Part shown: one piece after another, positions 11,661-21,072 of the stretch
How positions within the stretch are numbered: position 1 is the stretch's first letter
How the letters are laid out: each line of letters opens with the position of its first letter
NCBI RefSeq assembly: GCF_024166365.1
Contig: NC_064831.1
Coordinates: 48,051,768-48,115,767 of the forward strand
Length of the DNA: 64,000 bases
Reading direction: 5' to 3'
Source: Elephas maximus indicus
Lineage: Eukaryota > Chordata > Mammalia > Proboscidea > Elephantidae
Made by a program: the position numbers and the translations under genes
The notes under the pieces: generated by a model
The model's database searches: none
What the model saw: the letters and a program-made list of their open reading frames with translations, nothing else
Told to the model about the DNA's origin: nothing

Positions 11661-12510
11661 TAACTCCCAACCATTTGACCAAAGGTTAAATTGGTCTTGG
11701 CCTTTCCCCAGCTGGACAAAACTCTGCTCAGTCAAACACTTATTCCACCCAGCAGGCAGAGTGGAAGTCCTCTTCCCTTTTCTTGGACCGATTTCCTGAA
11801 GATACCCTTCCCCACCATGCCCCTAAATCCTGTGCTAACCCTCTCGTTCCCCCAGCCCCACCACCTCCCATCCTCACATTGTCCATTATGGATTATCTGC
11901 CCTGGGTAGAAGTGTGTGCATAAGTCATAGGAGACAGAAGGAGCTCCTGATGTGGGAACTAGACCCTTGTTTTCTTAAGATTTTCAGCCATAAAGTGGCT
12001 GCTTGGCTTGGGCCCTTGGCTGCATCGCCAGTGTAGGTGCCCAGTGCCCACAGGACCTCAGGAGCACCCTCTGATGGCTCTGGATGTAGTTACTTCTTGC
12101 AACTGCCAAGCAGTGCAGGCCCAATACTCTGGCTGCGGCACACAGGCATGTCAACTTTCTACTCAGTCTCACTTAGACTTCTTGCAAGGACAGGAAGCTC
12201 TCCTGGGGCCTATGAGGGGGTCTTAAAAATGAATGTTTCTTCCTTGACACTATCTGTTTTGTACGTTAAGTAACTTCAGGGCACCAGTTGTGGATATTAA
12301 ATGATATGCCAGGCCCATTAAATATTCATGTTTAATTTGGGCATTTTTCTTTGGATCACAAGCAGAAATTCACCCAGTGGCCGCTAAGGCAAATCACTGT
12401 CTTCTGAAAAAAATATTTCTTCTCCAGAAGAGAGAAATGCTGGGGTAGAGAAGAAGCCAGAGCAGGGACTTTGGAGCTGGTGTGCCAGCTGTTCTAGGTC
12501 CACAATAGCA
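11661..12510. other. Unique non-coding sequence
   Basis: No recognisable repeat or gene. The stretch includes a C-rich part near 11,750-11,880. Confidence 0.5.
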
Positions 12511-12514
12511 ATAA

Positions 12515-12678
12515 CTACTATTTGTTGGAATTTTGTCCGGTCTGTGCCGAGAACTTTGCAGGCATTATTTTCCTCTAACCCACACAACAATCCTGGGAGG
12601 CCAGTACTTTTATTGTGGCCATTTTCAGGGGAGGAAATTGAGACTTTGAGAGGTTGAATAACAGGCATCCAGTCACAG
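12515..12678 (-). repeat. MIR fragment
   Basis: It contains 'ggaggaaattgagactttga' and 'ccacacaacaatcctgggag', typical of MIR read in reverse. The AfroSINE at 12,679 interrupts its end. Confidence 0.7.
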
Positions 12679-12886
12679 AGGTTGTTGTTGTTGTTGTGTG
12701 CTGTCGAATCGATTCCAACTCATAGCGACCCTATAGGACAGAGTAGAACTGCCCTATAGGGTTTCCTAGGCTGTAATCTTTATGGGAGCAGATCGCCAGG
12801 TCTTTTACAGACTGGCTGGTAGGTTTGAACCGCCGACCTTTCAGTTAGCAGCCAAGCGCTTTATCCTTGCACCACCAGTGCTCCTT
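12679..12886 (-). repeat. AfroSINE, long form, well preserved
   Basis: A (GTT)n tail leads into 'gtgctgtcgaatcgattcc'. The body includes 'ccctataggacagagtagaa', and the long-form block 'ctgtaatctttatgggagc' is intact. The head is at the right end. The flanking 'cagtcacagaggt' and 'agtcacagaggta' form a target-site duplication of about 12 bp. Confidence 0.92.
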
Positions 12887-13429
12887 AGTCACAGAGGTAG
12901 TAGGTGGGAAATCAGAATGGGATTGTTGGGGTGAGCTTCATTCTGCTGCCCCATAGTGGCTGTGGGCCAAGTCTCAGTTTCTCCCTCCCCAAAATGGGAA
13001 CAATGAATTTGCCTTCCCGATGGACAAGGGAGGTTATAAGGCTCAGGTGAGAAACAGATGTGAAAAAGACTTTGGGAACTCTGAAGCAGCTGCAAATGTT
13101 TCTGCTCTTGTTAGTTTTGTGGTTGAGAAGTGATGAGAGCCAGGGACCCACTGCCTCACGAGTTTCTGCTCCTGGTGCCAGCTCTTGCCATTTGTGTGCT
13201 AGTTAGTGGTGATGGGGGCCCCCATGGATAGTGATGGTGGTATTTCAGCTCTCAATGGATGAAGTGTAAAAAGGTTTAGGAACAAGAGACCAGGAAAGGG
13301 ATCTAAGAGCAGTAGGAAAGGGAAACATAGAGGGCAAGGAGAGAGGAGAGAGAAATAAAATGTTCCAGTATCAGTCCTTGGGTCAGTTAAGTTCCCTACT
13401 GCCTGTAGCCTGATGTCTGTGTTTGTTTG
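12887..13429. other. Unique non-coding sequence
   Basis: Nothing recognisable apart from the SINE target duplication at its left edge. Confidence 0.5.
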
Positions 13430-13790
13430 GGTCATCCTCTTCAATCAAACGCTGTCAAGAGTGTCTCCCAAATAGATCTCCATCTGACTCCTTTCCCTCC
13501 ATCACTGTCTGGCTCAGGCCCCATCATCACTCACCTGGACTTTTGCTTTCCAGAGCAATCTTCATCCATTGTGCCATCAGAAATTTTATCCTGCCCTTGA
13601 GGAATAAAATCTAACTTCCGAGCATGAATAACTCAGCCCTTCAGGACCTGGAGCTGCTAAGACCTGCAGCGCAGGCAAACCACATCCCACGGTCTGCTCT
13701 TCCAGCCCAGCCACACTGAACCACTGGTCAAACGCGACATTTCCTCTCTCACCTCTGAGCTTTTAATTTTTGAAAGGTGGGGAAGATGTC
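13430..13790 (+). repeat. L2 LINE fragment
   Basis: Blocks such as 'atcactcacctggac', 'gaataaaatctaactt' and 'tcttccagcccagccacact' follow the L2 3' region. It is diverged and non-coding. Confidence 0.6.
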
Positions 13791-13803
13791 CTTGCCTTCC
13801 TTA

Positions 13804-13966
13804 CCGAACCCAAACCCGCGACCGTCGAGTTGATTCCTACTCAAAGCAACCCTATAGGACAGAGTAGAACTGCCCCATAGGGTTTCCAAGGAGCAACTGG
13901 TTGATCCAAACTGCCGACCTTTTGGTTAGCAGCTGAGCTCTTAACCACTGCACCACCAAGGCTCCC
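13804..13966 (-). repeat. AfroSINE, short form
   Basis: It passes from 'ccccatagggtttccaagg' directly to 'agcaactggttgatcc', lacking the central block. The head is at the right end ('caccaccaaggctccc'). Confidence 0.92.
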
Positions 13967-13974
13967 ATCTGTGT

Positions 13975-14019
13975 GCTGTTCTTGTGGTTAGGTTCTGTTG
14001 AGTCGGTTCCGGCTCATCT
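13975..14019 (-). repeat. AfroSINE/RTE tail fragment
   Basis: About 45 bp ('ggttctgttgagtcggttcc') match only the shared 3' tail of AfroSINE and RTE. Confidence 0.6.
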
Positions 14020-14697
14020 TTAGATCTCCAGCAGTGGTGTCTGGTGCATAGAGGGCACTGACTGGGAGGTGGCTGGAAGGATGGACTTTTCAAGTTTGAA
14101 ATTGAGCTTGGGTGCAGGAGGGCTCTCCCTCTCCTCTTTACTCAGCTCAGTGGCTGTGTTCTCCTGCAAATTTTCTTGTGTTTTCCAGCGGCCGCAGAGA
14201 CTGCATTCTTCGTCTCAGACTGTGGCAGGACTACCTGAGTGTTCCTGGATTGGAGAACAAGGAGAAATGTAAAATATCTCAAAGCAAGCAAACAAAAGCT
14301 TCTTTCTGATGGAAATTTTTATCCAAGCAAACACTTCAACTGAACCTTTAGAACCTTGGGAACAATTTTGTTTCAGCACAAGGTTTGAACAAAATCTCTG
14401 CCAGCAGATTCATGCGGTGGAAGGGCCCCCACACCTCCCTTATTCTGCTCTTCCCATTGGTTTAAAGAAAACGACTGGAATGTCATTGAGGACACTGCAC
14501 TATCCGAAAGAGCAAGATCTGGAGCTCTTTTTTCTGTCAAAAAGAAACAGTGTAAACTCTGCAAGCAGAGGCATATTACAGTTTGTTTTCAGCGGTCTAA
14601 CCACGGCGATTTTGGAGTTACACTGTGTTAGGTATACAACCCCCAAGGCCCAAATATCACAGACATCTTAATTTTTCCATTTGACTAATACTTATTG
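14020..14697. other. Unique non-coding sequence
   Basis: The 120-codon plus-strand frame at 14,309-14,671 has no recognisable motif. No splice-bounded exon is apparent. Confidence 0.5.
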
Positions 14698-14698
14698 A

Positions 14699-14717
14699 AA
14701 TATATATATATATATAT
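14699..14717 (+). repeat. (TA)n microsatellite
   Basis: A short TA repeat borders the AfroSINE insertion. A second TA run lies at 14,929-14,943. Confidence 0.9.
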
Positions 14718-14718
14718 A

Positions 14719-14873
14719 CAACCCATTGCCATCGAGTTGATCCTGACTTATAGTGACTCTATAGGACAGAGTAGAACTGCCCCACAGGGTTTCCGAGGAA
14801 TGGTTGGTGGATTCGAACTGTCAACCTTTTGGTTAGCAGCCAAGCTCTTAACCACTGTACCACCAGGGCTCCC
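14719..14873 (-). repeat. AfroSINE, short form
   Basis: It is inserted in TA-rich DNA and runs 'ttgccatcgagttgatcc', 'ctataggacagagtagaact', 'ttggttagcagccaagctc'. It lacks the central block. Confidence 0.92.
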
Positions 14874-14896
14874 ATTGATTGATATATACATATATA

Positions 14897-14927
14897 AACC
14901 TGTTGCTCCTTGAAAACCCAATGGGGG
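14897..14927 (+). repeat. AfroSINE fragment, opposite orientation
   Basis: About 30 bp ('ctgttgctccttgaaaaccc' and 'aatggggg') match the plus-strand middle of an AfroSINE, 24 bp from a minus-strand copy. Confidence 0.55.
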
Positions 14928-14944
14928 TTTTATATATATATATA

Positions 14945-15400
14945 ATGACCAAAAAAAACAGAAACATATATTTAACTTCCAATTTTTACTAGTTTGATTC
15001 CATACAAATCATGTGTGGTTAGAAGCAACAGCAACAACTTCAGCCAAGTTAAAATGAGTAACTTCCACAAAAAGCCTCTTCTTCAAAATGCTTGCGCATA
15101 GCCCGAGTTCTCAATAAAACCCATTTATTTCCTGGGAAGTTATTATCCTGAGAGCAGTTACAGGTTCAGGGGTCCTCAAACACCAACCCAAGGAGCAGTG
15201 TCAGGCAGATGGCACATGGATCTCCAAGAGAGACTTCCGGAAGCCGGTGATCCTGGCCCCAGACACTCTGATTTGGTGTGTCTGGTGGAGCTTGGGTGTC
15301 TGTATGGTTGGAAAGCCCCTAGTGATGCTGATGCACGGAGGGGTCGCCACTGTACTCCTACCTCCACCATACCCCTCACCTGGCACTGGTGTAATTTGGG
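14945..15400. other. Unique non-coding sequence
   Basis: No gene or repeat is recognised. Confidence 0.5.
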
Positions 15401-15401
15401 G

Positions 15402-15590
15402 TAAACCAAAAGAATCAAACTAGTTGCAGATAAGTTGATTCTGACTCATGGTGACCCCTTATGTCACAGAGTAGAACTGCTCCATAGGGTTTTCTTGGCT
15501 ATAATCCTAATGGAAGCAGACTGCCAGGCTTTATCCCATGGAGTCACTGGGTAGGTTCGAACTGCCAACCTCCGGTGAGCAGCCAATCAA
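15402..15590 (-). repeat. AfroSINE, long form, head truncated
   Basis: It has 'gttgattctgactcatggtg', 'tccatagggttttcttgg', the central block and 'ggttcgaactgccaacc'. It stops at 'gagcagccaatc', so part of the tRNA-like head is missing. Confidence 0.85.
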
Positions 15591-16179
15591 AAACCGCTTA
15601 TGCCAACGCCTCCGTAATTCGTTAAGTGGCAGCTCTGTTCAGGGACTTCAGATGTGTGTGGCCATTCCCTGCACGCTGGTGCTCTATGAGGAGAGCCAAG
15701 GGCTAAACAGAAAAGTGCTTGGACTCAGAATGCCAGAGTTTAGCTTTCGAGGGAGTCCACAGCCTCCTTGCTTGGAAGTGATTTGTCACAGATCACTCTG
15801 AAGTTAGTCTGTCGTGCCAGAAAAGTGGAGCCGTAGAAGTGAAACCATCCTGCGGCAGCCTCTGCTCCCAGGAGTCCTGAAGTGTTCCTCAGGTCCAGGT
15901 GGGAAGAACGGAATCCTTCAAGCTAGGCCGACTTCCTCATCTGGTGCATATCTGGGCCCATGGGCAGCCCAGCTGCAGGCCTCTTCCACCAGGTCGGCAG
16001 GAACTAGACCCCTGAGGCCACTCTCCAGGTTCAAGGTCAGAGGCCTGACTGATCAGTATGCTCACCAGGGAGGGCTCCTGGAGGATGAACTCAGGCGAAG
16101 TTACCGTAGAAAGCCCTTCGATGGCTGCACCCCTTCATTCTAAGAGCTGGATCAAGCAGAAATGAGTCAAGTTATTGGG
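15591..16179. other. Unique non-coding sequence
   Basis: A 109-codon frame at 15,814-16,143 has no recognisable content. No repeat is seen. Confidence 0.5.
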
Positions 16180-16760
16180 GGATGGTTCATAGTCAAGAGA
16201 ACAGGTGGCCACTGAGCATAGATTGTTTCCTTCCAAATGAAATCATTAAGGATTTTGGACTTCTTTCTTTGTTAACAGATATGTGCAATATGCTTTTAAG
16301 AATAGGTAAAATTTTTAATTATTTAGTCCATCAAATGGAAAAATTGTTTCTAAGAAATCAGTCAACCTGAATATACTCTTCCTGTCTAGGTAAAGAAAGT
16401 CATTGAAGTTTGGGAAAATTAGACAACCCAGTCTTTACCTTCTCTCTCTCTGTTATAAATTGGAACAGAAAGAGATTTGTATTTCTGCTTTTTTTTAGTT
16501 CCTTGATGACTTGCATTATAAAATGAATTACTCCAAGGGAAAAAACAATTAACTGTATAGCAGCATACAAACTGCTGCTACTTAATGGAATATTAAGTCA
16601 AGTAGCAGGAATCCAGGTGTTTAGGAGATTTGCAGCTGTAGTGGAGATAACTGCAAAATCTCAACCAACCCTGAATGTTTCACCCTTAACCCAGGTATTT
16701 ATTAAACATTGTATAGACATTAATCCTATAGTCATCAATTCTTCAAGGCTGAAATAAACC
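16180..16760. promoter_or_regulatory. Candidate conserved non-coding element
   Basis: This is AT-rich unique sequence with several ATTA/TAAT cores at 16,500-16,600. At about 16,559-16,581 there is a small perfect inverted repeat (TAGCAGC, 9-nt loop, GCTGCTA). Together these resemble a developmental regulatory element, but conservation cannot be judged here. Confidence 0.2.
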
Positions 16761-16879
16761 TCAGCAAGCCTTCACCCAACCCGTGTTGTAGAGATGAGGT
16801 GCCGGAGCCCAGAAACGCTGTCTTCCCTGACATCAGAGAGATCTTAGCGGCTGCTCACTCTGGACCTGGGACCATGCCC

Positions 16880-17082
16880 TAACCAGTTGCCATCAAGTCA
16901 GTTTCAACTCATGGTGATCCCATGTGTGCAGAGTAAAACCGTCCCAAAGGGTTTTCAAGGCTGTGATCTTTCAGAAGCAGATTGCCAGGGCTTTCTGCTG
17001 AGGTGCCCCGGGTGGGTTCAAACCACCAACCTTTTGGTTAGCAGCCCCAGCACTTAACCATCTGTGCCGCCCAGGGACTCCT
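16880..17082 (-). repeat. AfroSINE, long form
   Basis: It includes 'ccatcaagtcagtttcaac', 'ttcaaggctgtgatctttc' and 'ttggttagcagccccagcac'. The head is at the right end. Confidence 0.9.
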
Positions 17083-17095
17083 GGATCATGTTATA

Positions 17096-17300
17096 AACTA
17101 AAATCCATTTCCATCGAGTCAATTTTCCCTCATAGTGACCCTATAGGACAGGGCAGAACTGCCTCATAGGGTCTCCAAGGCTGTAATCTTTAAGGAAGCA
17201 GGCTGCCGCATCTCTCTCCTGGGGAGTGGCTAGTGGGTTCGAACCACTGACCTTCCAGTTAGCAGCCGAGCACTTTAGCCTCTGTGCCACCAGGGATCCT
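17096..17300 (-). repeat. AfroSINE, long form
   Basis: It follows the previous copy in the same orientation with about 13 bp between them. The central block ('ctgtaatctttaaggaagc') is present. The two copies differ too much to be a recent tandem duplication, so they are probably independent insertions. Confidence 0.92.
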
Positions 17301-17301
17301 T

Positions 17302-17788
17302 TGGACCATGCCCTAGCTCTCTCTTTTTCAACTGTGAATAGTTAACCCTGGAATGCGAGGGAAAGATTCTTGACCAACGCAAATAACCATGCTTCTTACA
17401 TGTGTTTCCTTAATCCTGACAATTAAGTCTGTCATTGTGTATTTTTGTTTTCAGGGTCTCCAGTTTCTCCCACATCTCAAAAATTCAGCAGTTTTAAAGG
17501 AGGCCCTTCCCCTACACCATGTTCAAGGCTAAGGGGGCATCTGGGGCGGCCAACACGTGTGCCTCCTTTCTCTCTGGCACAGGTCAAGAACACTGTCTAT
17601 GAGGGTCCATTCCCACCACCTGGTCACCACTTTCTGCTCCACTTGTTCTTCAGATCAGATGGGTTACTCAGCAGCAGAGGTCCGCTTGCCCAGGGCACTG
17701 GTGCTGAGGGGCAAGACCCGTACAGAGCAGCTGCAACCACGCAGTCAATTTCTTTTTTCTTCCCTTTTACTTCTATAACCTCTTCTTG
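17302..17788. other. Unique non-coding sequence
   Basis: It becomes pyrimidine-rich toward the microsatellite. The 222-codon frame starting at 17,445 is mostly microsatellite translation and is rejected. Confidence 0.5.
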
Positions 17789-17789
17789 T

Positions 17790-18001
17790 TTCCTTCCTTC
17801 CTTCCTTCCTTCCTTCCTTCCTTCCTTCCTTCCTTCCTTCCTTCCTTCCTTCCTTCCTTCCTTCCTTCCTTCCTTCCTTCCTTCCTTCCTTCCTTCCTTC
17901 CTTCCTTCCTTCCTTCCTTCCTTCCTTCCTTCCTTCCTTCCTTCCTTCCTTCCTTCCTTCCTTCCTTCCTTCCTTCCTTCCTTCCTTCCTTCCTTCCTTC
18001 C
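17790..18001 (+). repeat. Perfect (TTCC)n tetranucleotide microsatellite
   Basis: About 53 uninterrupted copies of CTTC/TTCC span roughly 212 bp. All three plus frames read as repeated Ser-Phe-Leu-Pro and the minus frames as Lys-Glu-Gly-Arg, which produces spurious frames up to 222 codons. The strand asymmetry (pure pyrimidine against pure purine) can favour triplex DNA. The absence of interruptions suggests high length polymorphism. Confidence 0.98.
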
Positions 18002-18130
18002 CTCTCTCTCCCCTTCCTCCCATCTTTCTCCCCTCCTTCCCTTACTTCCTTGTTTTTTTCATTCTGTCTTTTCTCTCCTTCTAGTAACTTACTCCTATCT
18101 CCACATATCTTGAAGTCTAAGGTGAATTGA

Positions 18131-18254
18131 AGAGTCCCTGGGTGATGCAAATGGTTAATGAGCTTGGCTGCTAACTGAAAGGTTGGAGGTTCAAGTCCAC
18201 CCAGAGGTGCCTCAGAATCTACTTCTGAAAAATCAGCCATTGAAAACCCTATAG
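18131..18254 (+). repeat. AfroSINE, 5' part, split by an L1
   Basis: The copy begins at the diverged head ('gtccctgggtgatgcaaatg') and continues to 'gaaaaccctatag'. The SINE resumes at 22,606. The repeated segment 'gaaaaccctatag' (18,242-18,254) and 'gaaaatcctacgg' (22,606-22,618) is the L1 target-site duplication. Confidence 0.88.
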
Positions 18255-19093
18255 AAACAACAAATGCTTGTGAGGATGTAGGGAGATTGGAATGCTTATC
18301 CACTACTGGTGGGATTTTAAAATGGTACAACCACTATGGAACATGGTATGGCGCCCCCTCAAAAAAGCTGGAAATAGAAATACCTTATGATACAGTAATC
18401 CCATTCCTAGATATATACCCTAGAGATCTGATAAAAGAAACCCTGACAGACATATGCACACCTATGTTCATTGCAGCATTACTCACAAAAGCAAAAAGAT
18501 GGAAACAATCTAAATGCCCGTCAACAGATGATTGGATAAACAAAATGTCTTATATACATATGATGGAATACTATGCAACCATAAAGAATAATGATGAGTC
18601 CTGTAAACATCTTACAATGTGGATGAATCTGGAGGACTTTATGATGAGTGAAATAAGTCAATCACAAAAGGACAAATATTGTATGATCTCACTTTTATAA
18701 GAAACCAAAATAGATATATATACAGAGACCAGTGCTCACTGGTGGTTACCAGGGATTCTTTTTTGGGGGGGTGGGGGGAGGCAGGGAGGAAAGGGGAGCA
18801 CTCTCAAAATAGCAGACACTTGGTGTTTTTGGAGATAGGAAAGGGAGGATTGAATGTGGGTGAAGTGCACACAGCTTGACCAAGGAAAACGAGCTCACTA
18901 AGAAGTGCACAAGAAAAAAGCACATTTTTTGGTAAAGGATATGACAAACATAATTTTGCAACAACACCAACAACTAAAAAAATGCATGATTACATATGTA
19001 TGTATATATGCATACCTGTGTGTGGAAACATATATGCATATACATATATGTACACATACAGATTTATATACAAGTATGTGTGTGCATGTGTAT
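18255..19093 (+). mobile_element. L1 LINE, 5'-truncated, first segment
   Basis: The element begins near the cysteine-rich end of ORF2 and includes the ORF2 C-terminus and part of the 3' UTR. A G-rich stretch at 18,763-18,800 and a (TATG/CATA)-rich stretch at 18,985-19,093 follow. It resumes at 21,683 after an RTE insertion and ends in an A-rich tail at about 22,605. Confidence 0.9.
18287..18700 (+). pseudogene. L1 ORF2 C-terminal remnant
   Basis: A frame of about 137 codons matches the C-terminal part of L1 ORF2p, with [33 protein letters not shown] and ending SQSQKDKYCMISLL. The endonuclease and reverse transcriptase are absent through 5' truncation. It aligns with the same region of the full-length L1 at 27,526-31,340. 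It is a dead fragment of a protein that normally reverse-transcribes L1 RNA in the nucleus. Confidence 0.92.
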
Positions 19094-19103
19094 GTTGTTG
19101 TTG

Positions 19104-19898
19104 TTAGGTGCCATCGAATTGGTTCCATCTCATAGCGACCTTATGCACAACAGAACGAAACACTGCCCGGTCCTGTGCTGTCCTTACAATCATTGTTATG
19201 CTTGAGCTCATTGTTGCAGCCACTGTGTCAATCCACCTCCTTGAGGGTCTTCCTCTTTTCCGCTGACCCTGTACTCTGCCAAGCATCATGTCCTTCTCCA
19301 GGGACTGATCCCTCCTGACAACATGTTCAAAGTATGTAAGATGCAGTCTCGCCATCCTTGCCACTAAGGAGTATTCTGGCCGTACTTCATCCAAGACAGA
19401 TTTGTTCATTCTTCTGGCAGTCCATGGTATATTCAATATTCTTCGCCAACACCACAATTCAAAGGCATCAATTCTTCTTCTGTCTTCCTTATTCATTGTC
19501 CAGCTTTCACATGCATATGATGCAATTGAAAATACCATGGCTTGGGTCAGGCGCACTTTGGTCTTCAGGGTGACATCTTTGCTCTTCAACACTCTGAAGA
19601 GGTCTTTTGCAGCAGATTTGCGCAATGCAATGCGTCTTTTGATTTCTTGACTGCTGTTTCCATGGCTGTTGGTTATGGATCCAAGTAAAATGAAATTCTT
19701 GACAGCTTCAATCTTTTCTCCATTTATCATGATGTTGCTCATTGGTCCAGTTGTGAGGATTTTTGTTTTCTTTATGTTGAGGTGTATTCCATACTGAAGG
19801 CTGTGGTCTTCGATCTTCATTAGTAAGTGCTTCAAGTCCTCTTCACTTTCAGCAAGCAAGGTTGTGTCATCTGCATAACACAGGTTGTTAATGAGTCT
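19104..19898 (-). pseudogene. RTE reverse transcriptase, C-terminal part
   Basis: An open stretch includes the catalytic YADD box (19,866-19,877), followed by LLAESEEDLKHLLMK, KKTKILTTGPMSN, FELWCWRRILNIPW, GRPSRRWIDTVAATM and the C-terminal end. It is continuous for about 251 codons from the Met at 19,859. A frame change near 19,930 separates it from the upstream RT part. RTE elements encode one polyprotein with an apurinic endonuclease and RT, and this copy is split, so it should be inactive. Confidence 0.9.
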
Positions 19899-20434
19899 TC
19901 CTCCAATCCTGCTGCCTGTTCTTCATATAGTCCAGCTTCTCGTATGATTTGCGCAGCATACAGATTAAATAGGTATGGTGAAAGAATACAATGCACACCT
20001 TTCCTGACTTTAAACCAATCAGCATCCCCTTGTTCTGTCCGAACAACTGTCTCTTGATCTGTGTACAGGTTCCTCATGAGCACAATTAAGTGTTCTGGAC
20101 TTCCCATTCTTTGCAATGTTATCCATAGTTTGTTATGATCCATACAGTCAAATGCCTTTGCATAGTCAATAAAACACAGGTAAACATCCTTCTGGTATTC
20201 TCCGCTTTCAGCCAGGATCCATCTGACATCAACAATGATATCCCTGGTTCCATGTCCTCTTCTGAAACCAGCCTGAATTTCTGGAAGTTCCCTGTCGATA
20301 TACGGCTGCAGCCATTTTTGAATGATCTTCAGCAAAATTTTGCTTGCATGTGATATTAATGATATTGTTCTATAATTTCCACATTTGGTTGGATCACCTT
20401 TCTTGGGAATAGGCACATATATGGATCTCTTCAA
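19832..20434 (-). pseudogene. RTE reverse transcriptase, middle part
   Basis: About 200 codons carry RT fingers and palm text: PIPKKGDPTKCGNYR, SLISHASKILLKII, the AGFRRGHGTRD segment and motif A FIDYAKAFDCMDH. It passes out of frame near 19,930 before YADD. Stops above 20,434 separate it from the next segment. It overlaps the C-terminal segment in another frame. Confidence 0.9.
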
Positions 20435-20553
20435 TCAGTTGGCCAGGAAGCTGTCTTCCATATTTCTTGGCATAGACAAGTGAACACCTCCAGTGCTGCA
20501 TCTGTTTGTTGAAATATCTCAATTGATATTCCATCAATTCCTGGAGCCTTGTT

Positions 20554-21060
20554 TTACGCCAATGCCTTCAGAGCAGCTTGGACTTCTTCCTTCAGTACCA
20601 TCGGTTCCTGATCATATGCCGCCTCTTGAAATGGTTGAACATCGACTAATTCTTTTTGGTATAATGACTCTGTGTATTCCTTCCATCTATTTTTCATGCT
20701 TCCTGCATCGTTTAATATTTTCCTCACCGAATCCTTCGCTATTGCAACTCGAGGTTTGAATTTTTTCTTCAGTTCTTTCAGCTTGAGAAACGCTGGGTGT
20801 GTTCTTCCCTTTTGGCTTTCCATCTCCAGCTCTGTGCACATGTCATTATAATACTTTACTTTGTCTTCTCGAGCCACCCTTTGGAATCTTCTGTTCAGTT
20901 CTTTTACTTCATCAATTCTTCCTTTTGCTTTAGCTGCTCGACATTCGAGAGCAAGTTTCAGAGTCTCCTCTGACATCCATCTTGGTCTTTTCTTTCTTTC
21001 CTGTCTTTTCAATGACCTTTTGCTTTCTTCATGTACGATGTCCTTAATGTCATTCCACAA
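20554..21060 (-). pseudogene. RTE protein, region between endonuclease and RT
   Basis: The frame holds about 168 codons rich in Lys, Arg and Glu (MWNDIKDIVHEESKRSLK, RRFQRVAREDKVKYYNDM, EYTESLYQKELVDVQPF). This linker lies between endonuclease and RT. It ends in-frame before the RT because of a later frameshift or stop. Confidence 0.88.
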
Positions 21061-21072
21061 CTCGTCTGGTCT

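Noticed and set aside
13430-13790. Host exon suggested by the mixed GC and long frames
   Set aside because: The block order fits an L2 LINE remnant, and no conserved reading frame is present.
16880-17300. Recent tandem duplication of AfroSINE
   Set aside because: The two copies differ at many positions and have different internal changes, so separate insertions are more likely.
17445-18113. Plus-strand frame of 222 codons
   Set aside because: Most of it is the translation of the TTCC microsatellite into repeated Ser-Phe-Leu-Pro. The matching 92-185 codon minus frames are the Lys-Glu-Gly-Arg equivalent.
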